The translations under genes and the position numbers were made by a program. Below are positions 34,813 through 46,576 of a stretch of DNA of 64,000 bases, one piece after another (the stretch's first letter is position 1; each line of letters opens with the position of its first letter). The stretch covers positions 158,695 through 222,694 of the forward strand of contig NZ_OBMU01000001.1 of NCBI RefSeq assembly GCF_900218065.1, in the 5' to 3' direction. Under the pieces are notes generated by a model, which worked only from the letters and a program-made list of their open reading frames with translations, had not been told where the DNA came from and did not search any database. Source of the DNA: Novosphingobium sp. Chol11. GTDB taxonomy: Bacteria > Pseudomonadota > Alphaproteobacteria > Sphingomonadales > Sphingomonadaceae.

Positions 34813-37107
34813 ATGGCCGAACAGGAAAGCCCGGAACGCAGGATTCAGGTAGCAAATGCACGGCCTGAGGATGCAGGGCGCGGGCTCGCGCGCATTCCGG
34901 TCGCCGTCATGGCGGAACTTCGGCTTGCTGAAGGCGACGTGATCGAGATCGCGGGAAAACGTTCGACGCCCGCGCGCGTCGTGCGGCCCTATAAGGAGGA
35001 TGAAGGGCTCGACGTCCTTCGGCTCGACGGTTTGCAGCGCGCGAACGCAGGCGTGGGCTCCGGTGACTTCGTCCAGATCAGCAAGATCGAGCCGCGGCCC
35101 GCCCAGCGTGTCGTCTTCGCGCCTGCACAAAATAACCTGCGGCTTCAGGGAAATCCGGAGGCGCTGAAACGCGTCTTCTTCCAGCGCCCGCTTGCCGCTG
35201 GCGACATCGTCGCCACGGCTGGACAGCAACAGGTCCCGCCTAGCGACATGCCGCCGCAGCTGCGCCAGATGCTGGCCGCGCCCGCTTATGCCTTGCAGGA
35301 AATCCGGCTGGTCGTCGTATCCACCACGCCCAAAGGCTTCGTGCAGATCGACGCCGACACGGAGATCGACCTGCGCGCCGAATATGAAGAGCCTAAGGAA
35401 TCCCGGCGGGCCGACGTCACCTATGACGATGTCGGCGGCATGGCCGAAGCGATCGACCAGCTCCGCGAGATGGTGGAGCTGCCGCTGCGCTACCCCGAAT
35501 TGTTCGAGCGGCTGGGCGTCGATCCGCCCAAGGGCGTGCTGCTCCATGGCCCGCCGGGAACGGGCAAGACACGGCTCGCCCGCGCCGTCGCCAATGAATC
35601 GGAGGCGGAGTTCTTCCTGATCAACGGGCCGGAGATCATGGGATCGGCCTATGGCGAATCGGAAAAGCAGCTGCGCGAGATATTCGAGGCAGCGGCGAAG
35701 TCCTCGCCATCCATCCTGTTCATAGACGAAATCGATTCGATCGCGCCGAAACGCGGCAATGTAACCGGCGAGACGGAGAAGCGGCTGGTGGCCCAGCTGC
35801 TGACCCTGATGGACGGCCTCGAACCGCGCACCAATCTGGTCGTGATCGCCGCCACCAACCGGCCCGAAGCGATCGACGAGGCGTTGCGGCGTCCCGGCCG
35901 CTTCGATCGCGAGATCATCGTCGGCGTTCCCGACGAGCGCGGACGGCGCGAGATCATGGGCATCCACACGCGCGGCATGCCGCTGGGCGAGGGGGTTGAT
36001 CTCGGCGAACTCGCGCGCATGACCTATGGCTTCGTCGGTGCTGACCTTGCCGCGCTGACGCGCGAGGCGGCGATCGAGGCGGTGCGCCGCTTCATGCCGC
36101 GCCTCAACCTTGAGGAAGGCACCATCCCGCAGGATGTGCTGGAGGAACTGTCGGTCACCCGCGATGACTTCATGGCCGCCATCAAGCGCGTCCAGCCGTC
36201 CGCCATGCGCGAAGTGATGGTGCAGGCGCCCAATATCGGCTGGTCCGACATTGGCGGCCTGGACGAAGCGCAGATGCGCCTCAAGGAAGGGGTCGAGCTT
36301 CCGCTCAAGGACCCCGACGCCTTCCGCCGCATCGGCATCCGTCCCGCCAAAGGCTTCCTGCTCTACGGCCCACCCGGCACCGGCAAGACGCTGCTGGCAA
36401 AGGCGGTGGCGCGGGAAGCGCAGGCGAACTTCATCGCGACCAAGTCCAGCGACCTCCTGTCCAAATGGTATGGCGAAAGCGAGCAGCAGATTGCCCGCCT
36501 GTTCGCCCGGGCGCGCCAGGTGGCGCCGACGGTCATCTTCATCGACGAGTTGGACAGCCTCGTCCCGGCCCGTGGCGGCGGGCTGGGCGAACCGGCGGTG
36601 ACGGAGCGGGTGGTGAACACCATCCTTGCCGAAATGGACGGGCTGGAGGAACTGCAATCGGTGGTCGTCATCGGCGCGACCAACCGGCCGACGCTGATCG
36701 ACCCCGCACTGCTGCGGCCGGGGCGCTTCGATGAACTGATCTATGTTCCTGTGCCGGACAAGGCAGGGCGCAAGCGCATCCTTGCCATCCACACCGGTAA
36801 GATGCCGCTGGCCGACGATGTCGACCTTGATGATCTGGCGGAACGGACCGAGCGGTTCACCGGCGCTGACCTTGAAGACTTGGTGCGCCGCGCGGGCTTG
36901 ATTGCGCTGCGTCAGTCGCTGTCGGTGGAGCGCGTCGAGCAGGCGCATTTCAATGAGGCGCTGGAAGAAACCCGCGCATCGGTGACGCCCGAAATGGAGC
37001 AGGAATATGAAAAAATCCAATCCCAGCTGAAGCAAAGCGCCATGCGGGTCGATCCGATCGGCTTCGTTGCGCCGGGCATGCTCCGGTCGCGCGATCGTCC
37101 CTCTTAA
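34813..37107 (+). CDS. CDC48/p97-type AAA ATPase
   Basis: A protein of about 764 residues with an N domain (1-190, double-psi barrel type beginning IQVANARPEDAGRG) and two AAA domains. D1 has Walker A GPPGTGKTRLA (about 245) and Walker B ILFIDEIDS; D2 has GPPGTGKTLLA (about 520) and VIFIDELDS. Arginine-finger motifs RRPGRFDRE and LRPGRFDEL are intact in both. It should unfold or extract proteins. Such proteins are normal in archaea and eukaryotes and patchy in bacteria. No HbYX-like tail was seen. ATGs at 34801 and 34807 are alternative starts. Confidence 0.95.
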   Translation: MAEQESPERRIQVANARPEDAGRGLARIPVAVMAELRLAEGDVIEIAGKRSTPARVVRPYKEDEGLDVLRLDGLQRANAGVGSGDFVQISKIEPRPAQRVVFAPAQNNLRLQGNPEALKRVFFQRPLAAGDIVATAGQQQVPPSDMPPQLRQMLAAPAYALQEIRLVVVSTTPKGFVQIDADTEIDLRAEYEEPKESRRADVTYDDVGGMAEAIDQLREMVELPLRYPELFERLGVDPPKGVLLHGPPGTGKTRLARAVANESEAEFFLINGPEIMGSAYGESEKQLREIFEAAAKSSPSILFIDEIDSIAPKRGNVTGETEKRLVAQLLTLMDGLEPRTNLVVIAATNRPEAIDEALRRPGRFDREIIVGVPDERGRREIMGIHTRGMPLGEGVDLGELARMTYGFVGADLAALTREAAIEAVRRFMPRLNLEEGTIPQDVLEELSVTRDDFMAAIKRVQPSAMREVMVQAPNIGWSDIGGLDEAQMRLKEGVELPLKDPDAFRRIGIRPAKGFLLYGPPGTGKTLLAKAVAREAQANFIATKSSDLLSKWYGESEQQIARLFARARQVAPTVIFIDELDSLVPARGGGLGEPAVTERVVNTILAEMDGLEELQSVVVIGATNRPTLIDPALLRPGRFDELIYVPVPDKAGRKRILAIHTGKMPLADDVDLDDLAERTERFTGADLEDLVRRAGLIALRQSLSVERVEQAHFNEALEETRASVTPEMEQEYEKIQSQLKQSAMRVDPIGFVAPGMLRSRDRPS

Positions 37108-37255
37108 CAAGGGCTAGCGGATTGCGGATTGAACCCATCCGCACTCCGCGCGTTCGCTAATCCATGGCCGGGCCACAAGCCCGCCAGCGCAAAGCGGCTT
37201 GCAAGGCGGGCCGTTATTTGCAAGGCCCAGACAGAAGGCAGACAGGCGAGTATTG

Positions 37256-37882
37256 ATGGCCTCCATTCCCCTGAAGACAAAAGCAGTTCCGGCCTCATTC
37301 CTTGGTCAATGGAGCATGTTCTTCCGTCAGTTCGTGAAGCATCCCGGCATGATCGGATCCGTGATCCCATCCTCTCCCGCGCTGGTGAGCAGCATGCTCG
37401 ATCAGGTGGATTGGCAGCGCACGCGGCTGTTCGTCGAATATGGGCCGGGCGTCGGCACCTTCACCCGGCCGGTCCTCGAGCGCATGCACCCGGACGCCAA
37501 GCTGCTGGCGATCGACCTCAACCTCGACTTCGTCGCCTGGCTGGAAGCGCAGATCGATGATCCCCGGCTTAGGGTAGTGCATGGATCGGCGGCGGACGTG
37601 CGCCGCTTCATCAGCGAAGCTGGGCATCAGCAGGCCGATTACATCCTGTCGGGCATTCCCTTCTCCACCCTGCCGGATGGCGTGGGCGAACTGATCTGCG
37701 CGGAAACGCAGCGGGCGCTGCGGCCGGGCGGCGAATTTCTTGTGTATCAATATTCCGCCTTCGTCCGGCGGCTGCTTACCGGGCAGTTCAACGACATCGC
37801 CGAACGTGTCGAATGGCGCAATATCCCACCCTGCCGCACTTTCCGTGCGATGAAGACGGTGAGTTTGGCGCAGGCGGCTTAG
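37256..37882 (+). CDS. SAM-dependent methyltransferase, PmtA-like (phospholipid N-methyltransferase group)
   Basis: A 208-residue class I methyltransferase. Motif I is [16 protein letters not shown] (about 60-75), motif II LLAIDLN and motif [15 protein letters not shown], as in Rhodobacter/Sinorhizobium-type PmtA enzymes that methylate phosphatidylethanolamine. The N-terminal [19 protein letters not shown] region is shared with that group and with KsgA-like enzymes, so lipid versus other substrate is not settled. The ATG at 37256 follows weak Shine-Dalgarno-like bases. Confidence 0.85.
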   Translation: MASIPLKTKAVPASFLGQWSMFFRQFVKHPGMIGSVIPSSPALVSSMLDQVDWQRTRLFVEYGPGVGTFTRPVLERMHPDAKLLAIDLNLDFVAWLEAQIDDPRLRVVHGSAADVRRFISEAGHQQADYILSGIPFSTLPDGVGELICAETQRALRPGGEFLVYQYSAFVRRLLTGQFNDIAERVEWRNIPPCRTFRAMKTVSLAQAA

Positions 37883-37907
37883 GGCGTCAGGAGTCACCCC
37901 ACCACCG

Positions 37908-37980
37908 CGTTCGCCCTCAGCCTGTCGAAGGGCCTTACTTCTTTTAGGAAGAAGAGGCTTCGACAAGCTCGGCCCGAACG
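37908..37980. repeat. Dispersed repeat family A, complete intergenic copy
   Basis: Left arm CGTTCGCCCTCAGCCTGTCG (37908-37927) and right arm CGACAAGCTCGGCCCGAACG (37961-37980) flank a 30-nt middle that itself folds (TCTTTTAGGAAGA). Same family as the copy inside sufS. Confidence 0.9.
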
Positions 37981-38093
37981 ATTGGGTGACGCCGGTAAAA
38001 GATCAGCGCTCAACAGGCCATCCATTGCAAGTCTCAGCGCCTTTCGCCGCATCACGCTTTCATGCTAAAGGCGCGGGCGAAAGGCTCGACCAG

Positions 38094-39359
38094 ATGAATG
38101 ACCTCACTCAGACTCCCGAAATGCTCATCGCCGCGATGGGCGCATGCGCCCGTGCCGCCGCCACGACGCTGGCCAGCGCGACCGACGCGCAGAAGATCGA
38201 TGCGCTGCGCCGTGCCGCCCAGGCGCTTCGGGATCAGACGCCGCAAATCCTTGCTGCCAACGCGCGCGACGTGGAAAATGCCGCCGCCAATGGTGTCTCG
38301 CCAGCCATGCTCGACCGGCTGCGCCTGGACGAAGCCCGTGTGGAAGCGACTGCGGCTGGCGTCGATCAGGTTGCGATCCTCGACAATCCGCTTGGGCGCA
38401 TCATCGACAAGCAGATCCGGCCTAACGGCATGGAGCTGTCGCGCGTGCGCGTGCCCCTGGGCGTGATCGGCATCATCTATGAAAGCCGTCCCAATGTGAC
38501 CGCCGACGCCGCTGCGCTCTGCCTGCGCGCGGGCAACGCCGTCATCCTGCGCGGCGGCAGCGAGGCGAAGGAAAGCAACCGCGCCATTCACGCCGCCATG
38601 GCCGAAGGGATCGCCGCCGCGGGATTGCCCGCCGACGCGGTGCAGCTGGTGCCGACGACTGATCGCGCCGCCGTGGGCGCTTTGCTCAAGGCGTCGGACT
38701 TCATCGACCTTATCGTCCCGCGCGGCGGCAAGAGCCTCGTCGCGCGCGTGCAGGAAGAGGCGCGCGTGCCTGTGCTGGCGCATCTAGACGGCATCAATCA
38801 CAGCTATGTCGATGGCGCCGCCGATCCCGACATGGCCGTCAAGCTGATCGTCAACGCCAAGATGCGCCGGACGGGCATTTGCGGTGCGACCGAAACGGTG
38901 CTGATCGACCAGGCCTTCGCAGCCGCGCCCGCCATCGTAAAAGCGCTGCTCGACGCCAAGTGCGAAGTGCGCGGCGACGCTGCGGTGCAGGCGCTGGACG
39001 CACGTGTCGTCGCGGCATCGGACGAGGACTGGGATACCGAATATCTCGACGCCATCGTTTCGGTGCGGCTGGTCGATGGGCTTGACGAAGCGCTCGCCCA
39101 TATCGCCGCGCATGCGAGCCATCACACCGACGCGATCATCACCGAAGATGCCCAGAAAGCCGAGCGCTTCCTCAACGCAGTCGACAGCGCGATCGTCATG
39201 TGGAACGCCTCGACCCAGTTCGCCGATGGCGGCGAGTTCGGCCTTGGCGCAGAGATCGGCATTTCAACCGGCCGCCTCCACGCCCGCGGCCCGGTGGCTC
39301 TTGAGGGGCTGACAACCTATAAGTGGCTGGTGCGCGGAACGGGCCAGACGCGGCCGTAG
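38094..39359 (+). CDS. proA: Gamma-glutamyl phosphate reductase
   Basis: A 421-residue NADPH-dependent enzyme that makes glutamate-5-semialdehyde for proline. The aldehyde-dehydrogenase-like fold shows [14 protein letters not shown] (about 122), [12 protein letters not shown] (about 150) and the catalytic Cys in [11 protein letters not shown] (about 263). The start at 38094 has the family N-terminus; the open frame further upstream crosses the end of a repeat. proB is not adjacent. Confidence 0.96.
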   Translation: MNDLTQTPEMLIAAMGACARAAATTLASATDAQKIDALRRAAQALRDQTPQILAANARDVENAAANGVSPAMLDRLRLDEARVEATAAGVDQVAILDNPLGRIIDKQIRPNGMELSRVRVPLGVIGIIYESRPNVTADAAALCLRAGNAVILRGGSEAKESNRAIHAAMAEGIAAAGLPADAVQLVPTTDRAAVGALLKASDFIDLIVPRGGKSLVARVQEEARVPVLAHLDGINHSYVDGAADPDMAVKLIVNAKMRRTGICGATETVLIDQAFAAAPAIVKALLDAKCEVRGDAAVQALDARVVAASDEDWDTEYLDAIVSVRLVDGLDEALAHIAAHASHHTDAIITEDAQKAERFLNAVDSAIVMWNASTQFADGGEFGLGAEIGISTGRLHARGPVALEGLTTYKWLVRGTGQTRP

Positions 39360-39373
39360 GCCAGTAAATTTGG

Positions 39374-39463
39374 TTCACGCGGAGACGCGGAGTCGCAGAG
39401 GACACAGAATGGATGAACAAGGGCTACGCCCATTCCTCCGCGTCTCCGCGCCTCCGCGTGACT
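39374..39463. repeat. Palindromic repeat family C, second copy
   Basis: TTCACGCGGAGACGCGGAGT (39374-39393) pairs with CTCCGCGTCTCCGCG and CCTCCGCGTGA (39436-39462). It fills the gap between the convergent proA and kdsA genes and ends one base before the kdsA stop codon. Confidence 0.88.
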
Positions 39464-40291
39464 CTATCCCTTCACCACCTCATCGATCGCCCTGAGCTTC
39501 TCCAGCAGCGGCCCCATCCACTCCAGCGGCAGCATGACCGGCCCATCCGATGGCGCCCGATCCGGATCGTCATGCGCTTCGGCAAAGATTGCAGCGACGC
39601 CAGCCGCAACCGCACTGCGCGCCAGCACAGGCGCAAATTCCCGCTGCCCGCCTGACGCGGACCCCAATCCGCCCGGCTGTTGCACGGAGTGGGTGGCATC
39701 GAACACCACCGGATAGCCGGTCTCACCCATTACCGGCAGAGCCCGCATGTCGCTGACGAGCGTGTTATAGCCGAAGCTCGCACCGCGCTCGGTGAGCAAT
39801 ATCCGCTCATTGCCGGTGGAGGCGACCTTCTGCGCCACCGCAGCCATGTCCCAGGGCGCGAGAAATTGGCCCTTCTTCACATTGACCACTGCGCCCGTCT
39901 TTCCCGCCGCCAACAGCAGGTCCGTCTGACGGCACAGGAAAGCCGGGATTTGCAGAATATCCACCGCCTGCGCCGCTGCCTCTACCTGGCCTGCCTCATG
40001 CACATCGGTCAGCACCGGACAGCCGAGCTGGGCGTTCACGTCGGCCAGGATCGCCAGACCCGCATCGATCCCTACGCCACGCTGCCCCGACACGGACGTC
40101 CTGTTTGCCTTGTCGAACGAGGATTTGAAGATGAACGGCACGCCCGCCTTGCGCGCGACATCCGCCAGCTTCTCCGCCATCATAATCGCATGATCGCGGC
40201 TCTCGATCTGGCAGGGGCCGGAAATCAGGACGAGGGGTAGGTCATTGCCGATCGTGATCGGCCCCACGGAAACATGCTTGGGATTGGTCAT
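39464..40291 (-). CDS. kdsA: 3-deoxy-8-phosphooctulonate (KDO-8-P) synthase, metal-dependent type
   Basis: A 275-residue TIM-barrel enzyme joining PEP and arabinose-5-phosphate to make KDO-8-P for LPS. The N-terminal ISGPCQIESRD has a Cys (about residue 27) where metal-independent enzymes such as E. coli KdsA carry Asn, so this is the metal-dependent class. KSSFDKANRTS and FDATHSVQQPGG are conserved. It lies 5 nt downstream of the phospholipase A2-like gene on the same strand. Confidence 0.96.
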   Translation of the reverse strand: MTNPKHVSVGPITIGNDLPLVLISGPCQIESRDHAIMMAEKLADVARKAGVPFIFKSSFDKANRTSVSGQRGVGIDAGLAILADVNAQLGCPVLTDVHEAGQVEAAAQAVDILQIPAFLCRQTDLLLAAGKTGAVVNVKKGQFLAPWDMAAVAQKVASTGNERILLTERGASFGYNTLVSDMRALPVMGETGYPVVFDATHSVQQPGGLGSASGGQREFAPVLARSAVAAGVAAIFAEAHDDPDRAPSDGPVMLPLEWMGPLLEKLRAIDEVVKG

Positions 40292-40296
40292 GCCGC

Positions 40297-40590
40297 TCAC
40301 TTCGGCGCTTTCACGAAGCGGCGCAAGAGCTGTCCCCGCCACGGTCCTTTGCCGGGATGATAGTTCCAGCAGAACCAGCCAAACGCCAGGCAGGCGAGCA
40401 GGGAGGGCAGCGCCATCGGATCGCCATTGCCGCGCATGTGCCGGTAAAAGGCGAAATCCGCTCGCCACCGGTCGCGCTCGCTGCCGCCGCCATTGATGCC
40501 ATAGGCATTGTCATGTTTCCGGCAACCGATGTTTCGGTTGTATTTGCGGTGATCTATGAAATAGCAGTAATCGCGTTCGGGTGTCGTCAT
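40297..40590 (-). CDS. Small protein with phospholipase A2-like HD motif
   Basis: A 97-residue protein. The region CRKHDNAYG followed about 14 residues later by RADFAFYRHM matches the C..HD..Y ... aD..F...M pattern of prokaryotic phospholipases A2, where the His-Asp pair is catalytic. A hydrophobic segment (about 63-80) follows, so it may be membrane bound. No secretion signal was seen. It is 5 nt upstream of kdsA and divergent (6 bp) from a hydrolase-like gene. The match rests on the motif only; a catalytic role is inference. Confidence 0.65.
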   Translation of the reverse strand: MTTPERDYCYFIDHRKYNRNIGCRKHDNAYGINGGGSERDRWRADFAFYRHMRGNGDPMALPSLLACLAFGWFCWNYHPGKGPWRGQLLRRFVKAPK

Positions 40591-40596
40591 GGCCCG

Positions 40597-41739
40597 ATGT
40601 GGAACAGGGCCGTGCAGAAGTTCAAGCGTAAAGTCTTCTACCTTGGCGGTTTCGATCCGCGCGGGGTGCGTTTTTATCACCAACTCTATCGTGAGCAGGC
40701 GGAGCGCTATGCCCGGCTGTCGGGTGAGCAGGTGGAGGTAAGCGCGCGCCGTTCAGGCCCGGCTTCTTCCGCGATCTGGACCGTCACCAACCACAGTGCG
40801 GGGGTCGAGACCGACTATGAATTCCTCCGCTGGGAGGATCTGGTCGGCAAGGTTTGGATCCGCAATCCGCTGCTCCTCGCTTGGCGGTCGGTCGCGACCT
40901 ATTTCGCCCATGCCCGGCACATGCAGTTCCTGCGCATGCGAAAGCTGCGGCCCGGCCCGGTCATCACTATCCTTTATCCGCCCCTACTTGCCATCCTCAT
41001 ACCGCTCGCGCTGACGCTCATCCCCGCCCTGCTCCTCTCTTTCTTGATGCCGTTCTGGGCCGCCGCTCTGATCGGGATCGGCATCAGCGTGCTGCTCTCC
41101 GGTCGATTGCTTAACAAACTAATCGTGCCTTGGCTGCTTCGCTTCATGTATTATAATCACAGCGTCGCCGCGCGTGGCCCGGGCGAGGAGATGAACGCCC
41201 GGCTCGACCAGTTCGCCGCGCGCATCGTGCAGGAAATGGACGGCCCTTGGGACGAAGTCATCTTCGCTTCCCATAGCAATGGCACCATCTACGCGATGAG
41301 CGTCCTTCGCCGCATCCTTGAACTGCGCGAAGGCAAGCCCCTGCCTGATCACTTCACGGCCCTCACCTTGGGACAGGTCGTGCCGGTCGTCGCCCTACGC
41401 AGGGATGCCCGCTGGTATCATGCCGACCTCAAGGCGCTGGACGAGGGGCAATTCCGTCTCGTCGATCTTTCCGCGCCTCCCGATGGCGCCGCCTATTACG
41501 ACGTCCATCCCATCCGCCTGGTATCGGACCGTTGCGCCGCGCGCGTCGATCTGCTCTCGCCACGTTTCCACCTCTTTTATGACCCGGAAAATTATCACAG
41601 CGGCTGGTCGAACAAATATGAAGCGCATTTCGACTATCTGCGCGTCGGCGACCGCCTGTCCCCCATCGATTATGTCAGCCTGACCGCTGGCCGCCGCACG
41701 ATCGACCAAGCCATCACAGCCTTCAGGGCCATAGCGTGA
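40597..41739 (+). CDS. Membrane protein with serine-hydrolase-like motif
   Basis: A 380-residue protein starting MWNRAVQKFKRKVFYLGGFDP. Two adjacent hydrophobic helices sit at about 125-165. The C-terminal half (about 195-370) contains VIFASHSNGTIYAM, which fits the alpha/beta-hydrolase nucleophile elbow (S-H-S-N-G in place of GxSxG), with Asp/His-rich segments later. No named family was recognised. It is coupled to the P450 gene by a 4-nt overlap, which suggests joint action on a lipid or hydrophobic metabolite (inference). Confidence 0.7.
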   Translation: MWNRAVQKFKRKVFYLGGFDPRGVRFYHQLYREQAERYARLSGEQVEVSARRSGPASSAIWTVTNHSAGVETDYEFLRWEDLVGKVWIRNPLLLAWRSVATYFAHARHMQFLRMRKLRPGPVITILYPPLLAILIPLALTLIPALLLSFLMPFWAAALIGIGISVLLSGRLLNKLIVPWLLRFMYYNHSVAARGPGEEMNARLDQFAARIVQEMDGPWDEVIFASHSNGTIYAMSVLRRILELREGKPLPDHFTALTLGQVVPVVALRRDARWYHADLKALDEGQFRLVDLSAPPDGAAYYDVHPIRLVSDRCAARVDLLSPRFHLFYDPENYHSGWSNKYEAHFDYLRVGDRLSPIDYVSLTAGRRTIDQAITAFRAIA

Positions 41740-43106
41740 CAGAACCTTTCACTCCGCCCTATCCGCAACCGCCGCGTACCCGCCGGGGCCTTTTCAAACG
41801 CTTCCTGCGCGGCTGGCACAGCTGGATCCATGTGCTGTTCGAAAAAAGCTATACTATGAAGCTGGGCGAGATCCGCATGCCCGGCCAGATCATGTATATC
41901 GCCAACGAACTGCCGCTGGTGGACAAGGTTCTGCGCGGCGGCACTGCCTTTCCCAAGCATCGCGAACTCGTCCGCAACCTTTCGCCGCTGATCGGCAACA
42001 GCGTCTTTTCCGCCAATGGCGAGGATTGGGAAAGCCAGCGTGCCATGGTGAACCCGGCCTTTGCGCATACCGCGCTGCATCGGTCGATGCCGCTGATGGT
42101 TGCGGCTGCCGACGATCTGCTCGCCCGCATCGATGCCGCCGACCGCACGAAGCCCGTCGATATCGACCCGATGATGACCCATGTCGCGGCCGACATCATC
42201 TTCCGCACGCTCTTTTCCGAAGCTTTGGACGAGCATCGATCCAACATCATCCACAACGCCTTCGGCCGTTTCCAGCGCTACGCCCACAGCGCCTCGATGC
42301 TGCGCCTTTACGGCTTTCCCGCCCGCTGGTTCGAGCAGCGATCGCTCAAACCCGCCAAGGCTATCCACGACGTGTTCCGCCCGATCGTGGAGGCCCGCTA
42401 TCAAGGCTTCCACGATCGTGGAGAATCGCCGCACAAGGACATCCTCCAGTCGCTGATCGAGGCGAAGCACCCCGAAACGGGCGAGCCCTTCACCCTGCAA
42501 CAGGTGATGGATCAGGTCTCCACCGTCTTCCTCGCCGGGCATGAGACATCGGCTAGTACCATGACCTGGGCGCTCTACATGCTGGCGGAATGTGCCCATA
42601 TCCAGAATGCGGCACGTGCCGAGGTCGTGGCACTTGCCGGAAACGCCCCGCTTACCGCCGCGATGCTCAAGGACATGGGGCATGTCCGCAACATCTTCCG
42701 CGAAACGCTGCGCCTCTATCCACCCGTAGCCTTCTTCCCGCGCGAGGTGCCTTGTCCCATGCCGATGCGCGACAAGCAGTTGGAGGAGGGCGCGATGCTC
42801 GTCATCGCACCATGGCTCACCCAGCGGAACAAGGATAATTGGGGCTGCCCGCACGGCTTTGATCCCGACCGCTTCGACGATCCCGCCAATGCCGAAATGG
42901 TTCGCCAAGCTTGGTTCCCCTTCGGCCGCGGCCCCCGCGTCTGTGTCGGCGCAGGCTTCGCCCAGCAGGAGGTAATGACCGTCATCGCCAGCGTCCTGCG
43001 CCGCTATCGGCTGTCGGTTCCGGAAGGATTCAAGCCAGAGCCGATCAGCCGCCTGACGATCAGGCCCAGGACAGGCATGAAGCTGATGTTCGAGGCGACT
43101 CCCTGA
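41736..43106 (+). CDS. Cytochrome P450
   Basis: A 456-residue P450. The I-helix AGHETSAS (about 268), ExxR in FRETLRLYPP (about 323) and the heme-binding loop FGRGPRVCVG with the thiolate Cys (about 405) are intact. The N-terminus has no membrane helix. The GTG start at 41736 overlaps the preceding stop (GTGA). Redox partners are not encoded nearby. Substrate unknown; bacterial relatives hydroxylate fatty acids, alkanes or terpenoids. Confidence 0.93.
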   Translation: MTEPFTPPYPQPPRTRRGLFKRFLRGWHSWIHVLFEKSYTMKLGEIRMPGQIMYIANELPLVDKVLRGGTAFPKHRELVRNLSPLIGNSVFSANGEDWESQRAMVNPAFAHTALHRSMPLMVAAADDLLARIDAADRTKPVDIDPMMTHVAADIIFRTLFSEALDEHRSNIIHNAFGRFQRYAHSASMLRLYGFPARWFEQRSLKPAKAIHDVFRPIVEARYQGFHDRGESPHKDILQSLIEAKHPETGEPFTLQQVMDQVSTVFLAGHETSASTMTWALYMLAECAHIQNAARAEVVALAGNAPLTAAMLKDMGHVRNIFRETLRLYPPVAFFPREVPCPMPMRDKQLEEGAMLVIAPWLTQRNKDNWGCPHGFDPDRFDDPANAEMVRQAWFPFGRGPRVCVGAGFAQQEVMTVIASVLRRYRLSVPEGFKPEPISRLTIRPRTGMKLMFEATP

Positions 43107-43225
43107 ACGGACGAGGCACGATGTTCCCCCTCCCGCAGGCGGGAGGGGGCTAGGGGGTGGGCCAGCGCAACGTCTAAGGTCTTCAGCGGCTGACCCAAGA
43201 AGCTCGCTGACGCTCGCGCCCGCCC

Positions 43226-46070
<2,845 letters not shown>

Positions 46071-46102
46071 CTTCAGCTGAGCTAAGTCGATGATTAGTGC
46101 CA

Positions 46103-46153
46103 GCTATGGAGGGAGGCGGAAAGGTTATACCTTCTGATATACCCCTCCATAGC
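46103..46153 (+). promoter_or_regulatory. Nested hairpin before the precursor-like gene
   Basis: GCTATGGAGGG (46103-46113) and CCCTCCATAGC (46143-46153) are perfect inverted copies. Inside them AAGGT-TAT-ACCTT (46121-46133) forms a second hairpin. There is no T-run, so this is not a simple thiC terminator. It ends 62 nt before the TTG start of the 100-residue gene and could be an operator or structured leader. Confidence 0.6.
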
Positions 46154-46214
46154 AGTGCGGTGGACTCGGCCGGGATGGTAGCGTGCCTCAATCCTGAACA
46201 AGAGGAGGCTACCC

Positions 46215-46517
46215 TTGGCAGAGGAACCCACCATTTTGGCTGCGGCCGACGACCGCCGCAATTTCCTGAAGACCTGCGGGCGCTTCGCCGCGACCGTTCC
46301 TCCGGCGATGACGATCATGTTGTCGACCTCCCTGTCATCTCCGGCGATCGCGGCATCGGGCGGCGGTGGTGGCGGCGGGCCGAAGGGGAATAACGGCGTC
46401 GGCAATGGCTATGATCCCCAGCCTCCGGGCAATCCGCCGATCAACGACGGCCCCGGCACTGGTCCTGGCAACCCCGGGAACAAGGGTGGCAGCGGCGGCA
46501 AGGGTAAAAAACCCTGA
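46215..46517 (+). CDS. Precursor-like protein with Tat-type leader and Gly/Pro/Asn-rich core
   Basis: A 100-residue protein. Residues 14-19 are RRNFLK, a twin-arginine motif, followed by a moderately hydrophobic stretch (24-42) and an Ala-Ile-Ala site at 44-46 where cleavage could occur. The remaining 54 residues are Gly/Pro/Asn-rich: seven Gly (49-55), then KGNNGVGNGYDPQPPGNPPI and GPGTGPGNPGNKGGSGG, ending Lys-Lys-Pro. Only Ser48, Tyr66, Thr82 and Ser93 carry hydroxyls in the tail. TTG start with AGGAGG at 46203-46208; no other start fits. The next genes encode a PqqD-kinase fusion and a nucleotidyltransferase, so it may be their substrate (inference). Confidence 0.75.
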   Translation: MAEEPTILAAADDRRNFLKTCGRFAATVPPAMTIMLSTSLSSPAIAASGGGGGGGPKGNNGVGNGYDPQPPGNPPINDGPGTGPGNPGNKGGSGGKGKKP

Positions 46518-46576
46518 GCACGCTAGTCCGGCGATCAAATGGCGAATGGGCGGAGCGCCCTCAAAGGGCGGAATTG

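Noticed and set aside
34777..37110. A 777-codon minus-strand open frame
   Set aside because: Antisense to the CDC48 ATPase gene; composition is typical of the complement of GC-rich coding DNA.
37124..37142. GCGGAT/ATCCGC inverted repeat after the CDC48 gene as terminator
   Set aside because: Only a 6-bp stem with no T-run.
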